This document shows, in pieces, positions 7,202 through 16,018 of a stretch of 64,000 nucleotides of DNA; position 1 is the stretch's first letter, and every line of letters starts with the position of its first letter. The stretch lies in NCBI RefSeq assembly GCF_030764225.1, contig NZ_JASAXH010000002.1. The stretch is one strand, 5' to 3'. This DNA comes from Phocoenobacter atlanticus (GTDB lineage Bacteria > Pseudomonadota > Gammaproteobacteria > Enterobacterales > Pasteurellaceae). The notes under the pieces are model-generated. The model was not told where the DNA came from and made no database searches. It saw nothing but the letters and a program-made list of their open reading frames with translations. Both the position numbers and the translations under genes were made by a program.

Positions 7202-7954
7202 ATGGTAAACACAAAAAAATCAAGTTACCTTTCTATTTTTGGCATTATTTTAGCTATTGGCTTAATGGCATCTGCATTTATTTTAGGTAATCAATTTAAA
7301 AACTTACGTGAAACAGGTGTGATTACAGTAAAGGGCTTAGCAGAAGCAGAGCATAAAGCAACGATTGGTACGTGGAAAGTCCGTATTTATGGTTGGGGCG
7401 AAACCTATGCTGATGCAATGAAAGACAATCAATATAACTTAAATCAAGCAGTTCACTTTTTGGAAAAAAAGGGTTTCTTAGAGAAAGATCGAGAAATTAC
7501 CGATTTATCCGTATCGGAACGCATTGAATATTACACCGATGACAATGGCAAAAGTCAACAGCGTTATAATGGTTTTGATGCAACTCGTAATATTATTATT
7601 TCAACCAAAGATTTGTTCAGCTTGCAAAGGGCATTAGTTGAAATACAACAATTGAGAGCAGATAATCAAGCCATTAGTTTTGATAGTCCTGATTACTATC
7701 TTGAAAATTTAGAGCAAATTAAAAGAGAGCTTATTGCGAAAGCAACCAAAGATGCTTATGTCAGAGCCAAAGAGTTTGCACAAACCAGTGGTGTGAGTGT
7801 TGGTGTGTTAAAATCTGCTTCACAGGGATCATTTAACATCAAATCCACTCGTCCAGGTGATGACAACAGTGATTATGGCGGCAGTTATGATACCTCAACC
7901 ATTGATAAGAAAGTACGTTTAGTGGTAACCATTAAATATGCCATTGATGGCTAA
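7202..7954 (+). CDS. SIMPL (DUF541) domain protein, membrane-anchored
   Basis: One N-terminal membrane segment (about residues 9-28, YLSIFGIILAIGLMASAFIL) anchors a periplasmic SIMPL domain: ITVKGLAEAEHKATIGTWKV, FDATRNIIISTKDL, and near the end VRLVVTIKYAI. The family includes YggE and is linked to oxidative stress in E. coli; the biochemical role is unknown. 250 aa, start at 7202 after AGAGGA. Probably a single gene, ended by a 54-bp inverted uptake-signal pair. Confidence 0.8.
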   Translation: MVNTKKSSYLSIFGIILAIGLMASAFILGNQFKNLRETGVITVKGLAEAEHKATIGTWKVRIYGWGETYADAMKDNQYNLNQAVHFLEKKGFLEKDREITDLSVSERIEYYTDDNGKSQQRYNGFDATRNIIISTKDLFSLQRALVEIQQLRADNQAISFDSPDYYLENLEQIKRELIAKATKDAYVRAKEFAQTSGVSVGVLKSASQGSFNIKSTRPGDDNSDYGGSYDTSTIDKKVRLVVTIKYAIDG

Positions 7955-7957
7955 ATG

Positions 7958-8011
7958 AAGCGGTGAGATGTAAGTTGAAATTTGCAAATTTTTAATGAAA
8001 TCTTACCGCTT
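7958..8011. repeat. 54-bp inverted uptake-signal pair, terminator-like
   Basis: AAGCGGT ... TTTGCAAA (exact centre) ... ACCGCTT. The arms AAGCGGTGAGAT and ATCTTACCGCTT can form a 12-bp stem with a 30-nt loop after the SIMPL gene stop. Confidence 0.75.
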
Positions 8012-8102
8012 GTGTTGGTAGATGGATTGAGTTAATTATTAAATTGTGTAGAATAACAAGATTATTATTTTTAAATGATTATTTTTATTTTAAGGTTATC
8101 CA

Positions 8103-9770
8103 ATGAGCAATGAAAGTTTAACAGCAGAAACAGAAAAAAGAGCAAATTTTATTACCCATATCATTGATGAAGATTTAGCGTCAGGCAAACATACTCAAGT
8201 TCATACTCGTTTTCCACCAGAACCAAACGGTTATTTACATATCGGTCACGCAAAATCGATCTGCTTAAACTTTGGGCTTGCTCAAGATTATAAAGGATTA
8301 TGTAACCTACGTTTTGATGACACCAACCCAACCAAAGAAGATGTGGAATACGTGGATTCAATCAAGCAAGACGTTGAATGGTTAGGCTTTAAATGGGAAG
8401 GCGAACCACATTATGCGTCAGATTATTTTGATGCCCTTTATGGTTATGCGATTGAATTGATTGAAAAAGGGTTAGCTTATGTTGATGAGTTATCGCCTGA
8501 TGAAATGCGTGAATATCGTGGTACATTAACCGAAGCGGGTAAAAATAGCCCATACCGTGATCGCACGGTAGAAGAAAATTTAGCCTTATTTGAAAAAATG
8601 AAAAACGGCGAATTTGCCGAAGGTAAAGCGTGTTTACGTGCCAAAGTAGATATGGCATCGCCATTTATGGTTATGCGTGATCCTGTGCTTTATCGTGTGA
8701 AATTTGCAACACACCACCAAACAGGCGATAAATGGTGCATTTATCCAATGTACGATTTTACCCACTGTATTTCTGATGCGATTGAGCGAATTACACACTC
8801 AATTTGTACCCTTGAATTCCAAGACAACCGCCGTATTTATGACTGGGTGTTAGAAAATATTTCAATTGAAAGACCGTTACCTCATCAGTACGAATTTTCT
8901 CGTTTGAATTTAGAAGGTACGCTAACTTCAAAACGTAAATTATTAAAATTAGTGGAAGATAAAATCGTAGACGGTTGGGACGATCCTCGTATGCCAACGA
9001 TTTCAGGCTTACGTCGTCGTGGTTATACCCCTGCTTCATTGCGTGAATTCTGCCACCGTATCGGTGTCACAAAACAAGATAATGTGGTGGAATACAGTGC
9101 GTTAGAAGCTTGTATCCGTGATGATTTAAACACCAACGCACCACGTGCAATGGCAGTTATCAACCCTGTTAAAGTCATTATTGAAAACTTTGACGGCGAT
9201 GAAGAAATCTTAAATGCACCAAACCACCCACAAAATGAAGAAATGGGTAGCCGTGAAGTGCCATTCGGACGTGAGCTTTATATTGATGAAGCAGACTTCC
9301 GTGAAGAAGCAAACAAAAAATATAAACGCTTAGTGTTAGGTAAAGAAGTGCGTTTACGTAATGCGTATGTGATTAAAGCAGAGCGTGTAGAAAAAGATGA
9401 GAATGGCAACATCACTACCATTTTCTGTACTTACGATCCTGAAACCTTAGGCAAAAATCCAGCAGACGGTCGCAAAGTGAAAGGCGTAATCCACTGGGTA
9501 AGTGCAACCAACAACAAACCAGCAGAATTTAGAGTTTACAATCGCTTATTTACCGTACCAAATCCAGGTGCAGAAGAAGATGTAGAAGCAGTTTTAAACC
9601 CTGAATCATTAGTAGTAAAAAATGGTTTTGTTGAAAAATCATTAGCGGACACAAAAGTAGGCGTAGGTTATCAGTTTGAGCGTGAAGGTTACTACTGCTT
9701 AGACAGCAAAGATAGCTCACAAGATCACTTAGTCTTTAACTTAACAGTGAGCTTAAAAGAAGGATTTTAG
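8103..9770 (+). CDS. glnS: Glutaminyl-tRNA synthetase
   Basis: Charges tRNA-Gln with glutamine in the cytoplasm. Class I signature HIGH at 46-49 (PPEPNGYLHIGHAKSI), and LTSKRKL near residue 276 takes the place of the KMSKS loop (MSKRKL in E. coli). The C-terminal half is the beta-barrel anticodon-binding domain. 555 aa, the usual length. GAQ-like changes are absent from RFDDTNPTKE, so it is GlnRS and not GluRS. Codon use is strongly biased, as for a highly expressed gene. Confidence 0.97.
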   Translation: MSNESLTAETEKRANFITHIIDEDLASGKHTQVHTRFPPEPNGYLHIGHAKSICLNFGLAQDYKGLCNLRFDDTNPTKEDVEYVDSIKQDVEWLGFKWEGEPHYASDYFDALYGYAIELIEKGLAYVDELSPDEMREYRGTLTEAGKNSPYRDRTVEENLALFEKMKNGEFAEGKACLRAKVDMASPFMVMRDPVLYRVKFATHHQTGDKWCIYPMYDFTHCISDAIERITHSICTLEFQDNRRIYDWVLENISIERPLPHQYEFSRLNLEGTLTSKRKLLKLVEDKIVDGWDDPRMPTISGLRRRGYTPASLREFCHRIGVTKQDNVVEYSALEACIRDDLNTNAPRAMAVINPVKVIIENFDGDEEILNAPNHPQNEEMGSREVPFGRELYIDEADFREEANKKYKRLVLGKEVRLRNAYVIKAERVEKDENGNITTIFCTYDPETLGKNPADGRKVKGVIHWVSATNNKPAEFRVYNRLFTVPNPGAEEDVEAVLNPESLVVKNGFVEKSLADTKVGVGYQFEREGYYCLDSKDSSQDHLVFNLTVSLKEGF

Positions 9771-9827
9771 TCATCAGTTTGATAATAGGGTAATTTATCT
9801 TTATAGGTATTAAATCAGAGGGGAAAA

Positions 9828-10829
9828 ATGCAATATAAAAATACATTGTTAGGGTTATTGTTGGTGGGAGTAATAACCTTGCTCTCTTCTTTGTTAGCAG
9901 ACACGACATTTTTTATACAAGCTCATTTTTCTGCTTTAACTTTGGCAATTATTATGGGTATTTTAATTGGCAACACCTTATTTTCAAAAATAGAATCCTA
10001 CACCAATCAAGGTGTAATATTAGCAAAAGGTACATTGTTACGAGCAGGGATTGTATTATATGGCTTTAAAATCACGCTAACAGATATTAATTCTGTAGGC
10101 ATAAATGCCATAACAAGTGATGCGATTATGCTGATCAGTACCTTTTTTATTACTCTATGGATTGGTCTTTATCTACTTAAAATGGATAAACAAATTGTGC
10201 AACTTACCGCAACAGGTTGTAGTATTTGTGGTGCTGCGGCGATAATGGCAGCAGAGCCGGTGGTGAAAGCAGAATCTCATAAAGTTGCGGTAGCCATTGC
10301 GGTGATTGTCATTTTTGGCACAATCAGTATGTTCTTATACCCAATAATGTATCCCTATTTGGCGGAGTATTTATCCCAACACCAATTTGGTATTTATATC
10401 GGTTCATCGGTTCACGAAGTTGCACAAGTATATGCGGCAGGGGAGAATATTAATTCTGTGGTCGCTGATAATGCCGTGATTACTAAAATGATCCGCGTAA
10501 TGATGCTTGCCCCTTTCTTATTTGGGTTATCTTATTTTTTAAGTAAAGAAAATAGCCAAAATAAATTAATTATTCCTTGGTTTGCGGTGTATTTTATTGG
10601 TGTCGGCATTTTCAACTCTTTCGGATTATTACCCCAATATCTCGTGGATAAATTGATTTTATTAGATAATATTTTACTGATGATGGCAATGTCAGCGCTT
10701 GGCTTAACTACTCGTATAGAAGCTGTAAAACAGGCAGGGGTAAAACCCTTTATTTTAGGTTCACTTGTTTTGATATGGCTTGTGGTGGGTGGATTTATGG
10801 TAAATGTGATGATGCAGAATATCTGGTAA
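9828..10829 (+). CDS. yeiH: YeiH/UPF0324 family membrane protein (putative sulfate exporter)
   Basis: Inner-membrane protein with about ten hydrophobic segments. Family signature residues: GIVLYGFKITL near 75, TGCSICGAAAIMAAEPV near 130, and GSSVHEVAQVYAAG near 190. 333 aa is typical. The substrate is not established; family annotation suggests sulfate or sulfonate export. GAGGGG 5' of the ATG at 9828 is the ribosome binding site. It follows glnS by 57 bp and may be co-transcribed. Confidence 0.85.
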   Translation: MQYKNTLLGLLLVGVITLLSSLLADTTFFIQAHFSALTLAIIMGILIGNTLFSKIESYTNQGVILAKGTLLRAGIVLYGFKITLTDINSVGINAITSDAIMLISTFFITLWIGLYLLKMDKQIVQLTATGCSICGAAAIMAAEPVVKAESHKVAVAIAVIVIFGTISMFLYPIMYPYLAEYLSQHQFGIYIGSSVHEVAQVYAAGENINSVVADNAVITKMIRVMMLAPFLFGLSYFLSKENSQNKLIIPWFAVYFIGVGIFNSFGLLPQYLVDKLILLDNILLMMAMSALGLTTRIEAVKQAGVKPFILGSLVLIWLVVGGFMVNVMMQNIW

Positions 10830-10831
10830 GT

Positions 10832-10885
10832 AAGCGGTGACTTTCTTTCAAAAATTTGCAAAAAGTTTGTTGTAAGTCACCGCTT
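10832..10885. repeat. 54-bp inverted uptake-signal pair, terminator-like
   Basis: AAGCGGTGACTT and AAGTCACCGCTT form a perfect 12-bp stem with a 30-nt loop centred on TTTGCAAA. It begins directly after yeiH. Confidence 0.78.
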
Positions 10886-10953
10886 GAATATCTGTTAAAT
10901 TCTATTTTATGAATACCATTATTCAATAATCCTTTAATCACTTAGAAATAAAA

Positions 10954-11526
10954 ATGCAAAAACACCCACTATTTCAACAAAATATAGCGTTACTTAATGA
11001 ATTTCATACCTTTGAGAAAAAAATTATCGAGCTTTCTCATATAATGCAAATTGCATTAAAAGATTATCAAATTGATCATATTGCAGTGCGAGTAAATCAG
11101 CTTGAAACAGCGGAATTATGGCTTGAACAACTGCTTAAATGTGGTGAAGTGATGAGTGATAATGTGGTAAATGGACGACCGATTTATATTATAAAATTAA
11201 ATGAGCCATTAATAATGGTCAATCAAAAGGTGAATGTTATCGAACTTCCTTTTCCAAAAGGTAAAACCTATTCCGTAGAAAACTGGGAACATATTGAAAT
11301 AGTGATGCCTTTTGCGGAAAATGAAACTACGCAACAATGGTGTGAACGTATTCAAACAACTTTTTTATGGCATCAAAATAATAAGTTGAAAGTAAAAATA
11401 AGTGAACCCAAAGTCGAAGGGGAGCAATTACCCAATCCCTCTATTGCAGTCAGTTTAGTAAATTCAAAAGAAAATCACACCTGTATTAAAGTTCATCCTT
11501 ATACCCTTGAAAAGATAATTGAATAA
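10954..11526 (+). CDS. yecM: YecM-family VOC protein
   Basis: A single-domain vicinal-oxygen-chelate fold protein: DYQIDHIAVRVNQLETAELW near residue 40, GRPIYIIKLNEPL near 75, and ENWEHIEIVMPF near 110 supply the His/Glu positions expected of the family. YecM-like proteins are predicted metal-binding enzymes with no known substrate. 190 aa, the usual length. Single gene followed by a partly decayed uptake-signal pair. Confidence 0.8.
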   Translation: MQKHPLFQQNIALLNEFHTFEKKIIELSHIMQIALKDYQIDHIAVRVNQLETAELWLEQLLKCGEVMSDNVVNGRPIYIIKLNEPLIMVNQKVNVIELPFPKGKTYSVENWEHIEIVMPFAENETTQQWCERIQTTFLWHQNNKLKVKISEPKVEGEQLPNPSIAVSLVNSKENHTCIKVHPYTLEKIIE

Positions 11527-11531
11527 AATAC

Positions 11532-11585
11532 AAGCGGTCACTTGTGGTTAAAAATTTGCAAAAAATTATAAGAAAATAACCGCTC
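11532..11585. repeat. 54-bp uptake-signal pair, partly decayed
   Basis: ACAAGCGGTCA at the left, TTTGCAAA at the exact centre and ACCGCTC at the right. Only about 6 bp of the outer stem still pair, but the 54-bp geometry is retained. Confidence 0.6.
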
Positions 11586-11649
11586 ATAACCTTGTATAGC
11601 AAATTAACTTAAGTGATAAAATATTCATTACAATCCATAGATTTTTTTA

Positions 11650-12477
11650 TTATTGAACAATAAATAATGAAAGTTCTTTTGCATTTTCATTATTAGGATT
11701 TAATCTTAAAGCAATCTCACAATTTTCTTTCGCTGATTCAATATCTCCCATACAAAAATTTGATGCAGCAATTCCATAAAAAACGTCATCATTATTTTTT
11801 TCAATTTCATTAGCTTTTTGATAAAATTTAAGTGAAGTAGAGTAATCTTCTAGATAATAAGAAAGAGCAGCTATATTGAAACAAGCTTTAAAATGATTTG
11901 GGTTTACTTTTAAAATTTCTTTAAGATTAAAAATAGCCCTTTGATATTCTTCTAAGTAATCAAAACAAATAAATTGTTTATATAAACTGTTCTCTACATC
12001 AAAGTTTTCTTCAATACATTTTTCAAATGCTAAAATAGATTTGTCAAAAATATTATTTTCTAATAATTCAATACCAAGATTAAAAACTTCTTCTACTCGT
12101 TTTGAAGACAGTATTTTCAGAAAGTCTTCATCAGAAATTATGGGTTTTGTTTTATCCGTACTCCCCATATCCCAACCATCAAAGCATTCAACAGAGTATT
12201 TTTCTGCAAGTTTATTGAAAGTGGTAAGTTGATCAATCAAGCTACTAATTGAATGGGTTTCTTCTTTTTCAATATGCAAAATAAAATTACCATCTTCGCA
12301 TTCAGAATTACTAACAAATAAATAGCCTTTTTCAACTAATAAAGTTTTAAAATGATTTAACTTTGTTTTGCTTTTATCTATAAAAAAATATCCATATAAA
12401 AATGGCATTTTTGTATTAACACCTTGCAATTGAAGAACCTTAAAAATTCTTTCAATATTTTCTTTTCTTATTTCCAT
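11650..12477 (-). CDS. RraB-like domain fused to tetratricopeptide repeats
   Basis: The first about 105 residues resemble the RNase E inhibitor RraB family (ribonuclease E regulator, DUF1260): alternating beta strands, then VECFDGWDMGS near residue 95, like the conserved DGW motif. From about residue 125 to the end three or four TPR units follow (VFNLGIELLENNIFDKSILA, HFKACFNIAALSYYLEDYS, FYGIAASNFCMGDIESA). TPRs suggest a protein partner. 275 aa. GGA about 9 nt before the ATG. The lipoprotein gene lies just upstream on the same strand (14 bp), so the two look like an operon. The function is not known and the RraB assignment rests on one motif and overall pattern. Confidence 0.6.
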   Translation of the reverse strand: MEIRKENIERIFKVLQLQGVNTKMPFLYGYFFIDKSKTKLNHFKTLLVEKGYLFVSNSECEDGNFILHIEKEETHSISSLIDQLTTFNKLAEKYSVECFDGWDMGSTDKTKPIISDEDFLKILSSKRVEEVFNLGIELLENNIFDKSILAFEKCIEENFDVENSLYKQFICFDYLEEYQRAIFNLKEILKVNPNHFKACFNIAALSYYLEDYSTSLKFYQKANEIEKNNDDVFYGIAASNFCMGDIESAKENCEIALRLNPNNENAKELSLFIVQ

Positions 12478-12491
12478 AATTTAATTTCCAT

Positions 12492-12905
12492 TTATTTACT
12501 AAATTGTATTCGAATCGGTAATCTAAATTCTGCTGTCACAGGTTTATTATTGTTCATTGCAGGTTTAATTGGGGGTAATCGTTTTAAAATATCAACGATA
12601 TCTTGCTTCATTATCTCAGGTTTGACAGAAGTTATTTTTACAATCCCAGTTTTCTCAATATTAAAGAATACAGTTATTTTTATAGGCTCTTCCTTATCAC
12701 TAGCATAACTTTTTAATGTATCACTGTATTTATAAATATGTTGAGATATTTTAGTCTGAAAGCATCGTTTTAGTTGTTCTTTTCCATACTGTTCACAACC
12801 TGAATATATAGGTGGAGAATGGTTGTCTTTTATTGGTGAATATGCAGTTTCTTTTATGGTACAAGAGGTGAGTAATAAGCAAAATAATAATTTTAACGGT
12901 TTCAT
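12492..12905 (-). CDS. Lipoprotein with TonB-C-terminus-like domain
   Basis: The N-terminus MKPLKLLFCLLLTSC is a lipoprotein signal with the lipobox cysteine at residue 15. The mature part contains IKITVFFNIEKTGIVKITSV then RLPPIKPAMNNNKPVTAEFR, which has the pattern of TonB C-terminal domains (VxFxIxxxGxVxxxxV, P..P). No proline-rich spanning segment or membrane anchor other than the lipid is present, so it is not a working TonB. It precedes the RraB-TPR gene in the same orientation. Function unknown. Confidence 0.6.
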   Translation of the reverse strand: MKPLKLLFCLLLTSCTIKETAYSPIKDNHSPPIYSGCEQYGKEQLKRCFQTKISQHIYKYSDTLKSYASDKEEPIKITVFFNIEKTGIVKITSVKPEIMKQDIVDILKRLPPIKPAMNNNKPVTAEFRLPIRIQFSK

Positions 12906-13024
12906 TTTATTCCTCTAAATTTGAGTTTTAACCACAAAGTAAATATATCTAGTCTTACACCTATTGATTATTTAGTAAATAGGTACTGTTAGATCATATG
13001 TTTAAGGAAAGTACAATTCTTCCC

Positions 13025-13888
13025 TTATCCTTGGTCACCAATATGTGTTTTATAAGCAAGCAATGTATTTTGCATTAACATTGCGACTGTCATTAAACCT
13101 ACACCACCAGGAACAGGAGTAATAAAACTCGCCTTTTGTGAAGCGGTTTCAAATTCAATATCTCCAACTAGTTTATTATTTTCTAAACGATTAATGCCAA
13201 CATCAAAGACCATTGCCCCCTCTTTTATCCATTCACCAGAGATAAATTCAGGTTTTCCTACGGCAACAACTAAAATATCAGCTTGTTTTATATACTGCTC
13301 TAAATTTTCAGTAAAACGATGAGTGACAGTAGTTGTGCAACCAGCAAGGAGAAACTCCATTGCCATTGGACGACCAACAATATTTGATGCTCCTACGATT
13401 ACTGCGTGCTTCCCTTTAATATCTTGTCCAATATATTCAATTATTTTCATTACGCCATAAGGTGTACAAGGACGTAAAGTAGGCATTCGTTGACATAATC
13501 GACCTATATTGTAAGGGTGAAAACCATCGACATCCTTTGTGGGTAAGATTGCTTCAATAATTTTAGTGGAATTAATATGTTTGGGTAGAGGGAGTTGAAC
13601 AAGAATACCATCAACATTATCGTCATTATTGAGTTGTGAAAGTAAAGTTAATAACTCCAATTCAGAGGAGGAGGCAGGTAAATCATAAGATTGAGATAAA
13701 ATACCTAACTCTTCACAGCTTTTACGTTTACTTTTTACATAAATTTGTGAAGCAGGATCACACCCAACTAAAATAACCGCGAGACAAGGCGGACGGTTGC
13801 CTTGTTTGATATAACCATCGATTTGTTTTGCAATTTTTTGTTTGATTTTAGAAGCAACTATTTTTCCTGAAATAATTTGAGCTGTCAT
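13025..13888 (-). CDS. folD: Bifunctional methylenetetrahydrofolate dehydrogenase / methenyltetrahydrofolate cyclohydrolase
   Basis: Interconverts 5,10-methylene-, methenyl- and 10-formyl-THF using NADP. Visible signatures: YVKSKRKSCEELGI near residue 52 (catalytic Lys), DGILVQLPLPKHI near 97, GRPMAMEFLL after GASNIV near 165, and PVPGGVGLMTVAMLMQNT near 260. 287 aa, typical of gamma-proteobacterial FolD. Single gene, divergent from the tRNA pair. Confidence 0.96.
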   Translation of the reverse strand: MTAQIISGKIVASKIKQKIAKQIDGYIKQGNRPPCLAVILVGCDPASQIYVKSKRKSCEELGILSQSYDLPASSSELELLTLLSQLNNDDNVDGILVQLPLPKHINSTKIIEAILPTKDVDGFHPYNIGRLCQRMPTLRPCTPYGVMKIIEYIGQDIKGKHAVIVGASNIVGRPMAMEFLLAGCTTTVTHRFTENLEQYIKQADILVVAVGKPEFISGEWIKEGAMVFDVGINRLENNKLVGDIEFETASQKASFITPVPGGVGLMTVAMLMQNTLLAYKTHIGDQG

Positions 13889-14006
13889 TGGGCACCTTGT
13901 TTTAATATTACTTAACGCATTCTCTCAAAAAATAGAGACTTTGATAAGTAATAAATATAAAAATGGATAAATATCAAGCGACTAATAAGGAATTAATAAA
14001 AAAGGA

Positions 14007-14034
14007 TTGACTGATTTTAATCTGAAACTATAAT
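14007..14034 (+). promoter_or_regulatory. Sigma-70 promoter of the tRNA-Pro/tRNA-Arg unit
   Basis: TTGACT at 14007-14012, 16-bp spacer, TATAAT at 14029-14034; transcription would start a few bases before the first tRNA. Confidence 0.8.
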
Positions 14035-14046
14035 ACTGTCCATTGT

Positions 14047-14123
14047 CGGCGAGTAGCGCAGCTTGGTAGCGCAACTGGTTTGGGACCAGTGGGTCGTAGG
14101 TTCGAATCCTATCTCGCCGACCA
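14047..14123 (+). tRNA. tRNA-Pro (anticodon TGG)
   Basis: 77 nt including an encoded CCA. It has a CGGCGAG / CTCGCCG acceptor stem, the anticodon TGG at 14081-14083 between paired CTGGT and ACCAG, and GTTCGAATC in the T arm. Very close to the E. coli tRNA-Pro(UGG) sequence. Confidence 0.97.
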
Positions 14124-14138
14124 TTTCTCCTATTTAAT

Positions 14139-14215
14139 GCGCCCTTAGCTCAGTTGGATAGAGCAACGGCCTTCTAAGCCGTAGGTCATTGGTTCGAATC
14201 CAATAGGGCGTGCCA
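14139..14215 (+). tRNA. tRNA-Arg (anticodon TCT)
   Basis: 77 nt including CCA; acceptor GCGCCCT / AGGGCGT with a G-U closing pair, anticodon TCT at 14173-14175, GGTTCGAATCC T arm. Close to E. coli argU, which reads the AGA codon that is common in this AT-rich genome. 15 bp after tRNA-Pro, so co-transcribed. Confidence 0.97.
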
Positions 14216-14237
14216 TTTCTATATTATCTTCATTATT

Positions 14238-14268
14238 TTTGCAAATTTTCACTAAAATGTAACCGCTA
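14238..14268 (-). repeat. Single uptake-signal-like site
   Basis: TTTGCAAA, then ACCGCTA at the standard distance; no mirror half. Confidence 0.55.
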
Positions 14269-14302
14269 TGGTGTCTTATAATTTGGAAAGTGGAGTAATA
14301 AT

Positions 14303-14329
14303 AAAGACGTTGTCAATAACAACGCCTTT
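14303..14329 (-). terminator. Terminator of dcuC
   Basis: Minus-strand stem AAAGGCGTTGT / ACAACGTCTTT with one G-U pair and a 5-nt loop. The wobble is a pair only on the minus strand, which supports that orientation; the T tract is short and mixed. Confidence 0.65.
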
Positions 14330-14352
14330 ACGTTAAAAATGCTATTTATAGA

Positions 14353-15699
14353 CTAAGCAACGACTAATAACTCTGTTCCTGCAATCACCACAATTAAACC
14401 CACAACCATTGGTACTGAAATACGTTTTACTACTTCAAATGGTGACAGTTTTGCCATTCCTGACACCGCAACAACTACGCCAGATACTGGTGATAAGCTA
14501 CGTCCAATATTCGAAGCTTGAAGCATTGGAATGGTTAAATAAGCAGGGTTAATTCCCATTTGCACCGCTAAACGAGGAATAAGCTCCACGAATGCATAGA
14601 AAGGTGCATTACCAGAACCTGTTGCAATCGCAGCAAGAGCTGTAATAAGGGCAAGGGTAATCATCATTAAGAAACCACCGCTACCCATTGATTGAACGGA
14701 TGTAATTAGGGTTTTAATAAAGCCAACCGTACTTAACCCTTGAGCAAAAACGCCTGCTGCCACTAAGAGCATTACCACACCAGAAAAAGCATCTGCCATT
14801 CCTTTATACGCCATTTCTAAGTTTTCATATACAAATTTAGCACTAAAAGTACGGATAAAATCTAAGATAGCGACTAAGATAAAACATAAAATGATAATAG
14901 TCACAATATGTAATTTAGGTGCAAATGTCCCATCAAAAAGTAATACCCCAATAATTGGCGTGAAAGGTAATAATGCGTAGAATGGAGGTACTTTAGTTTC
15001 AATTTCTGAGACTTCTAACTGCTCTGCTACAAATCCTTCTTTACGATCTAAATAACGTTGCCAAAAGAAGTGAGCAACGGCAATAGAAAGAATAGAAATC
15101 ACTGAAATTGGTAAGGTAAAGCTAAATGCAAACTCCGTTAATGGCATTTTAGATACTTCTGCTGCTAACACAACATCACCAGAGGTTGGTGAAAGAATAA
15201 TAGCGGCTGGAGAGGCGCAGATTGATGCTGCCGCACCTCGTGAAATTCCCACATTTACCATAATTGGGAATAAAGTTGCCATTAATAATACTCCTAACCC
15301 TGTTGCAGAAGGAACCGCAAAAGACATCAAGCAGGCTAAGAAATAGGCAACAACCATTAAAAGATAAGGCGAGTTGATGTATTTCAATGGGCGAGATGCA
15401 ATTTTTACCACCATATCATTTGCCCCTAAATGGGTCATATAAGCAGCAAAACCACAAAGTACCATAATTAACATTCCTAAGCCACCACCACGATGCATCA
15501 GTAAATATTTAACATATTCAATCACATCTAAATAAAGCGTACCTGTTGATTTCCCTGCTGGCATAATTTCTTTGCCCATTATGACACTCGCTAATAACAG
15601 TAAAATCCCTACTGTCATTAACACCCCTGTTGCAGAGTAGCCTTTCACAACATAGTAGCTCACTGCAACAATTGCAATTAAACCTATAATAAGATCCAT
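14353..15699 (-). CDS. dcuC: Anaerobic C4-dicarboxylate carrier DcuC
   Basis: Inner-membrane succinate exporter/dicarboxylate exchanger used in anaerobic fumarate respiration. 448 residues with about 12 hydrophobic segments; MHRGGGLGMLIMVLCGFAAY, SFAVPSATGLGVLLMATLFP and ATGSGNAPFYAFVELIPRLA are DcuC-type motifs. Single gene ending in a hairpin. Its AT-rich 320-bp upstream region shows no FNR or CRP site that I would call. Confidence 0.9.
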   Translation of the reverse strand: MDLIIGLIAIVAVSYYVVKGYSATGVLMTVGILLLLASVIMGKEIMPAGKSTGTLYLDVIEYVKYLLMHRGGGLGMLIMVLCGFAAYMTHLGANDMVVKIASRPLKYINSPYLLMVVAYFLACLMSFAVPSATGLGVLLMATLFPIMVNVGISRGAAASICASPAAIILSPTSGDVVLAAEVSKMPLTEFAFSFTLPISVISILSIAVAHFFWQRYLDRKEGFVAEQLEVSEIETKVPPFYALLPFTPIIGVLLFDGTFAPKLHIVTIIILCFILVAILDFIRTFSAKFVYENLEMAYKGMADAFSGVVMLLVAAGVFAQGLSTVGFIKTLITSVQSMGSGGFLMMITLALITALAAIATGSGNAPFYAFVELIPRLAVQMGINPAYLTIPMLQASNIGRSLSPVSGVVVAVSGMAKLSPFEVVKRISVPMVVGLIVVIAGTELLVVA

Positions 15700-16018
15700 A
15701 TTAAACCTCTACTTTGTATTAATTGGGAAATTAAAATTTTATTTTTCTAATATGCCGATTAGCACAAGATAAATACTATCATAATCACACTACTTATCTT
15801 GTTGAATAATCAATAAAAATCACTATTTTTTAATTTATTATGACGTAGTTCACAGTATTTATTAACAACTCGAAAACATCTAAAACCAATATTTAACAAA
15901 ATTAAATTTTATACACTATTTTTATATCAGATTATATTTTTAAAAAGTAAAAAAGAGTATAATTTGCAAAAAATGATACAAATCTAACCGCTAACAAACA
16001 CAATATAAGGAAACTATT
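15700..16018. other. AT-rich divergent intergenic region dcuC/galE
   Basis: 319 bp between divergent starts. It holds one single uptake-signal site near the galE end and AGGAA as galE ribosome binding site. No clear operator, hairpin or small gene was seen. Confidence 0.6.
15963..15993 (-). repeat. Single uptake-signal-like site upstream of galE
   Basis: TTTGCAAA at 15963-15970, then ACCGCTA at the standard distance; no mirror half upstream. Confidence 0.6.

Noticed and set aside
8161..9039. Minus-strand reading frames within glnS
   Set aside because: They lie opposite a clear, strongly biased gene, with no ribosome binding sites or recognisable domains. The same holds for minus-strand frames inside gyrA, eno, accD and sohB and plus-strand frames inside macB and tyrS.
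14047..14215. tRNA genes as integration sites of a mobile element
   Set aside because: No integrase, no repeated tRNA 3' end and normal flanking genes.
15780..15850. FNR or CRP site upstream of dcuC
   Set aside because: Only half-sites (ATCAA, TGTGA) were found; the second halves do not match, although such control is expected from family knowledge.
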